Position numbers and translations under genes: made by a program. From the NCBI RefSeq assembly GCF_020911865.1, contig NZ_CP087131.1, forward strand, positions 992,001-1,056,000: a stretch of DNA of 64,000 bases. Reading direction: 5' to 3'. Of this stretch, positions 9,099-16,943 are shown piece by piece. Below the pieces are notes generated by a model. The model had not been told where the DNA came from, did no database searches, and worked only from the letters and a program-made list of their open reading frames with translations. Numbering within the stretch: the stretch's first letter is position 1; every line of letters begins with the position of its first letter. The DNA comes from Chryseobacterium sp. C-71. Lineage in GTDB: Bacteria; Bacteroidota; Bacteroidia; Flavobacteriales; Weeksellaceae.

Positions 9099-10415
9099 AT
9101 GAAACTTAAAGAAAAATACATTCAAATATCAATGGTCATCATTACTTTAGTGATGACCATTTTGCGTTTTTTATTAAATGAGAAAGGAAGAGTAACACCC
9201 GATTCTATTCGTTACATGCGATTTGCAGATGCTTTACCAACAATAGATAATACAATTACTCCGTTAGGCTATCCTTTAAGCATCCGATTTTTCACTTACT
9301 TTGCTTTTGATGAATTTTGGAGTAGTAAAATTGTCGGAATCATTTCATTTCTTCTGATCATCATCTTTGCGTGGAAAAAAGATTTTTATCTTAAAGAATC
9401 TATTGTTGTTTGTTCATTTCTAAGTTTTGTCAGCATATTTTCAGCGACTTTAAGTGAAGCTTTAATGTTACCTTTTATCTTTATCTTGATGTATGTGTCA
9501 AATTGCATCATTCAAAAAAAATGGACAAAAACAAAAAGCATTCTCTGCCTGACATTGTCTTTAATTTTAATCTTTAACATTCGATATAGTGCTCTTTTCA
9601 TGATTGGTGGTGTAGGATTATTTGGTCTTTTGTCATTCAGAAAAAATTATGCGATGATCTTTATTACTTCTGCATCTTTGGCAGTTGTATACATTGTTTT
9701 GTACAAGTTTTTATTTATAGATCAATTCAACCAAAATTATGTGAATCAAGTTTTAGAAATTGGTCTAAAACCTACATCTCAACTTCTTACGGAGCTTTTC
9801 CAAGGATTAGCAACCTCATTCAACCCATTCATTCACATGTCTAATCCCAATGGAGGAATTATTAATTATGGAATTTACGGAATTGGAATCTTGAACATAT
9901 CTTTAATTGTATTTTTATTCGTAAAAAACAAACTTACCGAAACTGAAAAATTCATCATTCTGCTTGGTGTTTCGGGAATTATTTGTTCTTATTTTGTACA
10001 GTATTTTTATGGGATTGATCCTTTAGATTATCGCTTATTAGCACCTTTTACTTTTCCTATCTGGCTGGTTTATCTGAAAAAAGTTTTCGAAATTTTCAGA
10101 TTAAAAACTTATACAATTGGGGTATTAAGTCTCTTATCAGGAATGGTTTTTACGTGGCTTTCAAAAGGTTTTTATCTGGAAAACAGAAAAGAAATTTCTA
10201 TCTTTTTAAAATCAGAAAAACTAGAAAATTCACCACTTTTATTTTATGTGGATGATGTGGAAGACCTTGAAAAAGTGCAGATTGCAGAGCTAATAAGTAC
10301 TGTTAATCCTAAAGTTAAGTTCACTTTCAAACCACAGGATACATTGCAGAAAACGACCATCACTACGTATAAAGTTTTGCAAAAAATTAAAATTGACAAG
10401 AACAAATACCAATAA
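9099..10415 (+). CDS. Polytopic membrane protein, possibly GT-C glycosyltransferase-like
   Basis: The 438-residue protein has about 10-12 hydrophobic segments spread along its length and a soluble C-terminal tail of ~70 residues. A conserved-looking acidic/aromatic first loop (VTPDSIRYMRFADALP, after TM1) resembles the first periplasmic loop of dolichol-phosphate-mannose-type GT-C enzymes, which carries an Asp. This is only suggestive. No family can be named with confidence. Confidence 0.7.
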   Translation: MKLKEKYIQISMVIITLVMTILRFLLNEKGRVTPDSIRYMRFADALPTIDNTITPLGYPLSIRFFTYFAFDEFWSSKIVGIISFLLIIIFAWKKDFYLKESIVVCSFLSFVSIFSATLSEALMLPFIFILMYVSNCIIQKKWTKTKSILCLTLSLILIFNIRYSALFMIGGVGLFGLLSFRKNYAMIFITSASLAVVYIVLYKFLFIDQFNQNYVNQVLEIGLKPTSQLLTELFQGLATSFNPFIHMSNPNGGIINYGIYGIGILNISLIVFLFVKNKLTETEKFIILLGVSGIICSYFVQYFYGIDPLDYRLLAPFTFPIWLVYLKKVFEIFRLKTYTIGVLSLLSGMVFTWLSKGFYLENRKEISIFLKSEKLENSPLLFYVDDVEDLEKVQIAELISTVNPKVKFTFKPQDTLQKTTITTYKVLQKIKIDKNKYQ

Positions 10416-10422
10416 TTTTATT

Positions 10423-10430
10423 TATCTTTG
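10423..10430 (+). promoter_or_regulatory. -7 promoter element TATCTTTG before the 80-residue acidic protein gene
   Basis: This is an exact TAnnTTTG match 23 bases before the ATG at 10454. A clear -33 TTTG at the ideal spacing was not found. Confidence 0.5.
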
Positions 10431-10453
10431 AGAAAGTTTAAACATTAAAAAAA

Positions 10454-10696
10454 ATGAAATTACCAAAGTTTTTATTAGCAGACAATTCGGAATTTCCTGA
10501 AGATTTATTTGTAGTTCACACAGAATATCCTAGATTCATTTTGAATGTTGAGGAGGAGGAAGTTGAATGGTTGGATGATTTAGAAGGAGACGATGAAGAA
10601 ACTATGGCAGACGAAGCTACAAAAGTAGTAGAAGCTGCATTCAAATGGTGTGATGAAGAGTTGGCGAAATACGACGACGAGGAAGACGAAGAATAA
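10454..10696 (+). CDS. Small acidic conserved-type protein of unknown function
   Basis: The 80-residue protein starts MKLPKFLLADNSEFPEDLFVV. It has a well-formed N-terminal half (HTEYPRFILNV) and a helical, very acidic C-terminus (KYDDEEDEE). It has its own promoter-like element and a strong terminator. The ordered N-terminus suggests a folded domain and not just a disordered tail. I know no function for it. Confidence 0.7.
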   Translation: MKLPKFLLADNSEFPEDLFVVHTEYPRFILNVEEEEVEWLDDLEGDDEETMADEATKVVEAAFKWCDEELAKYDDEEDEE

Positions 10697-10711
10697 GAAT
10701 TTATTACTCAT

Positions 10712-10746
10712 AAAAAAAGGAACTCAAATTTTGAGTTCCTTTTTTA
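10712..10746. terminator. Bidirectional terminator between convergent genes
   Basis: A long perfect hairpin (aaaaaggaactcaaa / tttgagttccttttt) with A- and T-runs on both sides lies between the plus-strand acidic gene and the minus-strand META gene. Confidence 0.85.
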
Positions 10747-10749
10747 TTT

Positions 10750-11160
10750 TTATTCAGCTTTATTAAACTTCAAAAGTAGCAGGTTATCCTGATACAATTC
10801 TAACGTATTTCCCGAAACCACATATTTATTGACTTTTCCCATCATGCTCATAAAATTCTGCTCCACGCTCATGTTATCACAAGCCATTCTGGTAGAACCC
10901 AGCTGAGATGCTGTAAAAGTTCCTGAAGTCGCATCAGTAGACAAAGTTCCGAAATAACTGTTGCATCCTGCGTTTCCGTTTACTTTCGCTCCATCAATAT
11001 TCAACGTTGGTGTTTTACCTTTTACATTATCTGCCAAAACCCACTTGGTAGCAGCGATTGATGGCTGCGCCTTTCCGACTTTAGATGATGATGTATTTGA
11101 CATTGTTCCGCACGATGCCAAAACAGCAACCGTACATAAACTTAAAAAGATTTTTTTCAT
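10750..11160 (-). CDS. META domain lipoprotein (HslJ-like)
   Basis: The 136-residue protein has a lipoprotein signal with lipobox LASC (Cys17). The META domain covers about 37-133: WVLADNVKGKTP, then NGNAGCNSYFGTL (the family's G-C-N-x-(F/Y) motif) and STRMACDN, which provides the second conserved Cys. HslJ/META proteins sit in the envelope and are linked to stress and antibiotic tolerance in other bacteria. The role here is unknown. Confidence 0.85.
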   Translation of the reverse strand: MKKIFLSLCTVAVLASCGTMSNTSSSKVGKAQPSIAATKWVLADNVKGKTPTLNIDGAKVNGNAGCNSYFGTLSTDATSGTFTASQLGSTRMACDNMSVEQNFMSMMGKVNKYVVSGNTLELYQDNLLLLKFNKAE

Positions 11161-11273
11161 TTTAGATTTTTTATTTTAAAAGTCAAATGCAACAGATGTT
11201 TCATTCTTCTTTTTGATTTAAACCAAATTTACGGAAATATTATTGTTTAGAATTATTTATAAATAAGATTCCA

Positions 11274-11303
11274 CAAAAAAACGGACTTTTGTCCGTTTTT
11301 TTG
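11274..11303 (-). terminator. Terminator of pheT
   Basis: The hairpin aaaaaacggac / gtccgttttttt with a 4-base loop lies 22 bases past the pheT stop codon. It is symmetrical and could also work on the plus strand. Confidence 0.8.
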
Positions 11304-11324
11304 TATCGTTGAAAAGTTGTTTTC

Positions 11325-13727
11325 TTAAGACCTCAATTCCGCATTAAATTCTTTCTGGAAAGATTTAATCAAAGAATCCATCACTGCAGAAATTTCTTTT
11401 TCTTCTAAAGTTTTTTCTTCGTTTAACAATTCAAAACTCATTGCATAAGACTTTTTGCCTTCCGGAAGATTTTTCCCTTCGTACACATCAAATAAATTGA
11501 TATTTTTAATAAAAGGAGATTTGTTCTTTTTAGCAGTCTGATACAATTCCTGATATGTAATATTTTTATCAATCAACAATGCCAGATCTCTTCTGATTTT
11601 GTTGAATTTCGGAATATCATTAAATTTCAATTCTTTATTAAAACGTAACTTCTGAGCCAGCTCCAATTCAATTTCTGCATAAAAACAATCCTGATCAATA
11701 TCAAAATCTTTCAGCATTTGAGGAGCAACTTTTCCGATTCTCACTAAAGTTTCACCTTCAGATTCGTACGCCAAAGCATCAGAAAATCTATCATCAGAAA
11801 GAGCCACTTCTTTATAGTCGATAGCTAATCTTTCTAATAAAACTTTCACAAAAGCTTTCAGATTATAGAAATCAGTCGCAGATTTTGGCTGTAACCAATT
11901 TTCAGAAACATTTCTTCCACTTACTAAAATAGCCAACTGTTTTCTTTCCTCGTACTTTTCTTTTTTATGGTAAATTTTTCCAAATTCGAAGAACTTGATA
12001 TCCTGATTTTTTCTATTGATGTTGTAGATTGCATTCTGTAAAAGCCCTTCTAATAAAGACTTTCTCATATATGCAAGATCATTGCTTAAAGGATTCAACA
12101 GTTTCACTGCATCCGTTTCATCTTTCACAGAAGTTAAAGAATTGTTCATCACTTCATTAAAACCTAAGCTCTGTAAAGTTCTCGCCCAATTATTCTCTAG
12201 CTCGTCCTGATCTTTTGCATTGAGCTTTACTGGAGTAAACGCAATTTTTTGTGGAGCTTCAATTTTATTATAACCGTAGATTCTTAAAATCTCTTCAATA
12301 ACGTCAATTTCTCTTGTTACATCAGCTCTGTAAGCAGGAACAGAGATTTCAAAACCATTTTGAATTTCATTTAAAACCTGAATTTCTAAAGCTTTTAAAA
12401 TTTCTTTTACTTTTTCTCTGTGAATTTTCGTTCCTAAAATCTGTTCGATTTTTGAGAATCTGATGATCACATAATTATCTTCTATTTTCTTCGGATATTC
12501 TTCCAATAAATCTCCAAGCAATTTCCCTTCTGCCAAATCCTGAATCATTGTGATGGCATGAGTAATGGCTGTTCTGGTGATATTTGGGTCAACTCCTCTT
12601 TCAAATCTGAAAGAAGCATCAGTATTTAAACCATGAGCTTTAGCCGCTTTTCTTATCGCAATCGGATTAAAATAAGCACTTTCTAAGAAGATTGTTTTCG
12701 TCTCTGAAGATACTCCGGAATTGGCACCACCAAAAACTCCGGCAATACACATCGGATTATCTTGTCCGTCTTTAATGATAATTTCAGAACCATTCAATGT
12801 TCTTTCAACACCATCTAAAGTGGTGAATTTTGTTCCTTCGGCAACAGTTCCTACTTTCACTTTTTTGTCCGCAATTTTATCTGCATCAAAAGCATGAAGC
12901 GGCTGACCGAAACCATGAAGAATATAGTTGGTAATATCTACAATATTGTTAATCGGGCTCAAACCGATTGCTTTTAGTCTGTCTTTTAACCAAGAAGGAG
13001 ATTCTGCAACTTTTACATTTTCAATCACCGCTCCGATGTATCTTGGAGTTAATTCAGCGTCTTCAACTTCCAATGTAAATTCATGTGTTCCTTCATTATT
13101 TAAAGCAACTGAAGATACTTTTTCAAAATCACCTTTTTGCTGATTCGTTGAAAGAAAGGCATACAAATCTCTTGCAACACCGTAATGAGACATTGCATCG
13201 GTTCTGTTTGGCGTTAAACCAATTTCGAAGACTTCGTCGTTTGTCAGTTCAAAATAATCTGAAAAATTCTTTCCGACTACATATTTGGTTTCATCTAAAA
13301 CCATGATTCCGCCGTGATCTTCGCTTAAGCCTAATTCGTCCTCAGCGCAAATCATCCCTTGAGAAACTTCACCTCTGATTTTAGCTTCTTTGATTTCAAA
13401 GAAATTTCCGGCTTTATCGTAGATTTTAGTTCCCACAACTGCAACCGGAACGGTTTGTCCTTCTTCCACGTTCGGAGCGCCACAAACGATATTTAAAACT
13501 TTTCCGTTTCCAACGTCTACGGTTGTTTTCTTTAATTTATCGGCATTCGGATGCTTTTCGCAGGTCAAAACTTTTCCTACAACCACACCTTCCAGACTTC
13601 CTTTGATGCTTTCAAATTTCTCTATTCCTTCTACCTCAAGACCGATATCTGTAAGAAACTCTCCTATTCTTTCAGATTTCAGTTCCGTTTTGATATAATC
13701 TTTCAGCCAGTTATTTGATATTTTCAT
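11325..13727 (-). CDS. pheT: Phenylalanine--tRNA ligase beta subunit
   Basis: This is the beta subunit of the (alpha-beta)2 enzyme that charges tRNA-Phe. It has 800 residues, the normal bacterial length. In order: an OB-fold tRNA-binding domain (about 40-150, with HPNADKLKKTTVDVG), the B3/B4 editing domain (about 210-390), B5 (about 400-475), the core catalytic-like domain, and a C-terminal FDX-ACB anticodon-binding domain (about 705-800, ending FNAELRS). The alpha subunit gene pheS is not next to it, so the operon is split as in other Flavobacteriia. Confidence 0.97.
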   Translation of the reverse strand: MKISNNWLKDYIKTELKSERIGEFLTDIGLEVEGIEKFESIKGSLEGVVVGKVLTCEKHPNADKLKKTTVDVGNGKVLNIVCGAPNVEEGQTVPVAVVGTKIYDKAGNFFEIKEAKIRGEVSQGMICAEDELGLSEDHGGIMVLDETKYVVGKNFSDYFELTNDEVFEIGLTPNRTDAMSHYGVARDLYAFLSTNQQKGDFEKVSSVALNNEGTHEFTLEVEDAELTPRYIGAVIENVKVAESPSWLKDRLKAIGLSPINNIVDITNYILHGFGQPLHAFDADKIADKKVKVGTVAEGTKFTTLDGVERTLNGSEIIIKDGQDNPMCIAGVFGGANSGVSSETKTIFLESAYFNPIAIRKAAKAHGLNTDASFRFERGVDPNITRTAITHAITMIQDLAEGKLLGDLLEEYPKKIEDNYVIIRFSKIEQILGTKIHREKVKEILKALEIQVLNEIQNGFEISVPAYRADVTREIDVIEEILRIYGYNKIEAPQKIAFTPVKLNAKDQDELENNWARTLQSLGFNEVMNNSLTSVKDETDAVKLLNPLSNDLAYMRKSLLEGLLQNAIYNINRKNQDIKFFEFGKIYHKKEKYEERKQLAILVSGRNVSENWLQPKSATDFYNLKAFVKVLLERLAIDYKEVALSDDRFSDALAYESEGETLVRIGKVAPQMLKDFDIDQDCFYAEIELELAQKLRFNKELKFNDIPKFNKIRRDLALLIDKNITYQELYQTAKKNKSPFIKNINLFDVYEGKNLPEGKKSYAMSFELLNEEKTLEEKEISAVMDSLIKSFQKEFNAELRS

Positions 13728-13831
13728 CCTTTAATTTTGAAAATTTATTTTGAATTTTTTCAAGTTACAAATATCGTGTTTTTTTGAGAAACAGAGAAAT
13801 TTTTAACCTTTCAACTGAGTCTAAAAAACAA

Positions 13832-13859
13832 AAAAGAGGCTGAAAAATCAACCTCTTTT
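13832..13859 (-). terminator. Terminator of dnaN
   Basis: Arms aaaagagg and cctctttt flank a 12-base loop 20 bases past the dnaN stop, with an A-run on the forward strand giving the minus-strand T-tail. Confidence 0.75.
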
Positions 13860-13879
13860 AGAATTTATTTAAATTAATC

Positions 13880-15010
13880 TTACAATCCGATAACAGGCAT
13901 TGATAACATTAAAATATTTTCGTTTTCTTCAAGACCATCAAGCGGCTCAATGATTCCTGGTCTGTTGGGCTGAGACATTTTCATCGTGATATCGTCTGCG
14001 CTCAAAATACCTAACATTTCAGTTAAAAATTTAGAACTGAAACCGATGTTGATATCTTCACCGTTATAGTCGCAAGGAATCTGCATATCTGCTTTGTTTG
14101 CATATTCTGTGTCTTCTGCATGAAGGTGAAGAATGTTAGCAGACAATTTAAATCTAACTTGATTCGTCGACTTATTTGACATAATAGAAGCTCTTTTGAT
14201 TGCTCCTAATAACAAGTTTCTGTTGATCGTCAAAACATTCGGGTTTTCTTTAGGAATTACCGCAGTATAATTTGGATATTTTCCGTCGATTAATCTACAG
14301 ATCCAAAAGTGTTTACCAAAAGTAAATTTAGCCATATTCTCATTGAAGTCAATCGTAATGTCTTCGTTTGAACTTGCTAAAATATTTTTGAAGATGTTCA
14401 GAGGTTTTTTAGGCATGATGAATTCCATGGGCTCGGCATTCATCAAATCTGTTCTTTTGTAAACTACCAATCTGTGAGAATCTGTAGAAACAAAATTCGT
14501 TTCATTTTCCCCAAACTGGAATAGAACTCCTGTCATTACCGGACGAAGAGAATCGTTACTTGTTGCAAAAAGTGTATTTGTTAAAGCTTCAGATAAAACT
14601 CCCGCAGGCATCGTCACGCTTTGAGCAGATTCGAATTCCGGAAGTTCAGGATAATCATCTGCGTTGTCTAATGCAACGGCAAAATTATCTTTCTCATCTA
14701 AAATCTCAAGCTGGCTGCCAGTACCTTCTGCATTGTCTTTTACAACAAGCGTCAAAGGCTGTTCGCCATAAGTCTTGATAAAATCCTGAAAAATTTTGGC
14801 AGGAACCGCAAATTTACCTGCATCATCAGACTTTACATCTAATGAAGTTACCAAAGTTGTTTCGCCATCAGACGCTGTAATGGTAAGGTTATTTTCGTTT
14901 AACTCAAAAAGATAGTTTTCTAAAATCGGTCTCGATTGAGAGCTTGATATTACGCCACTTACAGTTTGCAATGCTTTCTGCAGTTCACCACTTGAAATAA
15001 TAAATTTCAT
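13880..15010 (-). CDS. dnaN: DNA polymerase III beta subunit (sliding clamp)
   Basis: This protein forms the dimeric ring clamp that tethers DNA polymerase III to DNA. It has 376 residues, with three similar clamp domains at about 1-125, 130-250 and 255-376. The N-terminus MKFIISSGELQKALQTVSGVI and the C-terminus ending LMLSMPVIGL (clamp-loader and peptide-binding pocket; the ML.MP.. pattern) are typical. It is monocistronic here, away from dnaA. Confidence 0.96.
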   Translation of the reverse strand: MKFIISSGELQKALQTVSGVISSSQSRPILENYLFELNENNLTITASDGETTLVTSLDVKSDDAGKFAVPAKIFQDFIKTYGEQPLTLVVKDNAEGTGSQLEILDEKDNFAVALDNADDYPELPEFESAQSVTMPAGVLSEALTNTLFATSNDSLRPVMTGVLFQFGENETNFVSTDSHRLVVYKRTDLMNAEPMEFIMPKKPLNIFKNILASSNEDITIDFNENMAKFTFGKHFWICRLIDGKYPNYTAVIPKENPNVLTINRNLLLGAIKRASIMSNKSTNQVRFKLSANILHLHAEDTEYANKADMQIPCDYNGEDINIGFSSKFLTEMLGILSADDITMKMSQPNRPGIIEPLDGLEENENILMLSMPVIGL

Positions 15011-15031
15011 AGATTTAAAAATAAGTTTTTA

Positions 15032-15039
15032 CAAATATA
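15032..15039 (-). promoter_or_regulatory. -7 promoter element TATATTTG for dnaN
   Basis: On the minus strand TATATTTG lies about 22 bases upstream of the dnaN ATG. It is an exact TAnnTTTG match. Confidence 0.5.
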
Positions 15040-15128
15040 ACAAATAGAAAACAGATAGAAAAGAATAATACTGAGAGTTATTAACATCCATCAAAAGAAT
15101 TTATTTTTTTCTGAAATATTTAATCCAC

Positions 15129-15136
15129 TATCTTTG
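15129..15136 (+). promoter_or_regulatory. -7 promoter element TATCTTTG for the dgkA-like gene
   Basis: This is an exact TAnnTTTG match 20 bases before the ATG at 15156. Confidence 0.5.
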
Positions 15137-15155
15137 CTAAGCATCAATTTTAAAA

Positions 15156-15512
15156 ATGAGAAAACCTCCCATCCATAAAAGTTTCATCAACTCCTTTCGG
15201 GGCATTTGGATGATGCTGAAGTCTGAAAGAAATTTTCAGATTGAAGTGATGGCTTTGCTGATTAATATTTTTTTAATCTTTTATTTAAACCTTTCTGCGA
15301 TTGACACCGTTTTGGTCTTAACAGTTTCTATCGGAGTTTTAAGCGCTGAGACTTTCAATACAGCCATTGAAAAGATTTGCGATATCATTCATCCTGAGTT
15401 TGATAAAAGAATTGGTTTTATTAAAGATGTTTCAGCTGGAGCTGTGACTTTAATTGCTGCAGCGTCTGTTGTGGTTGGAGTTTTTGTGTACTGGAAATAT
15501 ATTTTCGATTAA
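15156..15512 (+). CDS. Diacylglycerol kinase family protein (DgkA/UndK type)
   Basis: The 118-residue integral membrane protein has three transmembrane helices. The family signature is seen as ERNFQIEV (about 24-31) and AETFNTAIEKICD (about 65-77), which hold the catalytic Glu and Asn residues. It phosphorylates diacylglycerol or undecaprenol with ATP. Gram-negative DgkA and Gram-positive UndK share this fold, so the lipid substrate is open. Confidence 0.9.
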   Translation: MRKPPIHKSFINSFRGIWMMLKSERNFQIEVMALLINIFLIFYLNLSAIDTVLVLTVSIGVLSAETFNTAIEKICDIIHPEFDKRIGFIKDVSAGAVTLIAAASVVVGVFVYWKYIFD

Positions 15513-15580
15513 TTGTACCACAAATTTCTTAAATTATCACGGATCTTTGTGCTACAATTCGTTGAAGAATGTTTTAAACA

Positions 15581-15913
15581 CTATTTTCCAACATAGATAA
15601 ATCCTTTCTTTCCGGATTTAAAAACCGTTTCAATTCTTTTGTAATCTTCCACTTCGTATTCATCAGCCTGAAGAATTTCCTTATCGCTCACTTCAAACAA
15701 AAGACCTTCCACTTCATCTGCACTATTTCCTGAAAATTCCAAAATCGGATGATATTTTTGATTGCTTTTGCGTAAAACTTCAGGATCTGTGATTTCCAAC
15801 ATTTTTAATAGATAGTCTTTCAGAATATCTTGTTCACCTTTTAAGATTCTTCCAAAAGTTTCGAGCTGAACCTGCTCTTTCTGTAAAGTTCCGTAAGAAA
15901 ATAAATTTGGCAT
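15581..15913 (-). CDS. Gamma-glutamylcyclotransferase (AIG2)-like family protein
   Basis: The 110-residue protein has the family nucleotide of motifs: FSYGTLQ at 5-11, EGLLFEVS near 74 and the acidic position in ADEYEVEDY (about 84-92) that supplies the catalytic Glu in cyclotransferases. It may cyclise gamma-glutamylamines. Its ATG begins immediately after the SGNH hydrolase stop, indicating a shared transcript. Confidence 0.82.
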   Translation of the reverse strand: MPNLFSYGTLQKEQVQLETFGRILKGEQDILKDYLLKMLEITDPEVLRKSNQKYHPILEFSGNSADEVEGLLFEVSDKEILQADEYEVEDYKRIETVFKSGKKGFIYVGK

Positions 15914-16543
15914 TTATAAATATTTTTCAATGATCGGGATTGCAATTTCAGCCATCATCCCATATCCTTTTTCATTGGGATGTACACCATCTTTGGAAAG
16001 CAAAATCTCTTTGTCTTCTAAAAACGCTGAATGAAAATTAATGTAATTTAAAGAGTTTTCACTCGCTGTATCTTTAAGAATTTGATTGTAAACCAAAACG
16101 TCTTCATTTGTTCTCAACTTTCCGGAAGCAACTACTACTCCATCCACTTTTTTAGAAAACGGAAGAATACTTACCAAGTAAATATCTTGTGAATATACTT
16201 TAGTTTGCTGAATTGCTGTTAAAATATTAGTTTTGAAATCTTCAGGATTTACCATCTGAGTTCCATTTTTTATGGCTAAATCATTAGCTCCATAACCGAT
16301 GAAAATCATGTTTCCATCCTCCGCATTTCTTGCGGATATCTCATTTTGAATTCTTTTCACCAAACCTTCTGAAGTTTCACCGCCAATACCAAGATTGAAA
16401 AGAATTAATTCATCACTTCCTTCATTGTATTTTTGTAAAGCAAATCTTTTAAGAATATCAACCCATCCTCCAAACACGCCGTCATATTCTCCGTAAGTAA
16501 TGCTGTCACCGAAAAATAATCCATACACCATTCTCTTCTTCAT
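15914..16543 (-). CDS. SGNH/GDSL-type hydrolase
   Basis: The 209-residue protein carries all four SGNH blocks: block I FFGDSITYGE (Ser in GDS at about 12), block II NLGIGGET (Gly), block III GYGANDL (Asn), and block V DGVHPNEKGY with the Asp-x-x-His pair. It has no signal peptide, so it is cytoplasmic. It is probably an acyl esterase, thioesterase or lysophospholipase; the substrate is unknown. It is in the purL downstream cluster, 6 bases after the barstar-like gene. Confidence 0.88.
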   Translation of the reverse strand: MKKRMVYGLFFGDSITYGEYDGVFGGWVDILKRFALQKYNEGSDELILFNLGIGGETSEGLVKRIQNEISARNAEDGNMIFIGYGANDLAIKNGTQMVNPEDFKTNILTAIQQTKVYSQDIYLVSILPFSKKVDGVVVASGKLRTNEDVLVYNQILKDTASENSLNYINFHSAFLEDKEILLSKDGVHPNEKGYGMMAEIAIPIIEKYL

Positions 16544-16549
16544 TTTTTT

Positions 16550-16930
16550 TTAATCTAAAATTAGGGTTATATTTTGATGTGATTCTACAATTTCAATCAG
16601 AATTTCAAACAAGGTTTGTCCGTTTCCGTCAATCAAATCATTCAATTTGTGCTGAGCTAAATTGATATTGAAAGGTTTTCCCTGTCTAATTTTATTTTTG
16701 TAAAATTCTTTGGTTGCTTTAAAACCTAAATCTTCAATTGATTTCTGAGAGTCTTTCCAGATAATTTCAAGTTCATCTTTATTTTCAAAAACTCCGAAAC
16801 CTCCATACAAAATATCATCAAAGCCATCCAAAGTTCCGACTTTCCAATCTTTACCTTTCATCAAAACCTGAGAAACTTCTTCGTAGAATCCCGACAAATC
16901 AGAAAAATGGCTGCCATTGATGACAGCCAT
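16550..16930 (-). CDS. Barstar-like (ribonuclease inhibitor family) protein
   Basis: From the ATG at 16930 the protein has 126 residues and starts MAVINGSHFSDLSGFYEEV, as barstar family proteins do. An in-frame ATG at 16960 overlaps purL and would add ten polar/Lys residues, so I prefer the shorter start. The fold cues are the AVING strand, a helix, LDGFDDILYGGFG (where barstar has its barnase-contacting loop) and the terminal strand ITLILD. No ribonuclease toxin gene lies beside it. Its function in purine-operon context is unknown. Confidence 0.7.
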   Translation of the reverse strand: MAVINGSHFSDLSGFYEEVSQVLMKGKDWKVGTLDGFDDILYGGFGVFENKDELEIIWKDSQKSIEDLGFKATKEFYKNKIRQGKPFNINLAQHKLNDLIDGNGQTLFEILIEIVESHQNITLILD

Positions 16931-16943
16931 TTTCTTTTTATTA

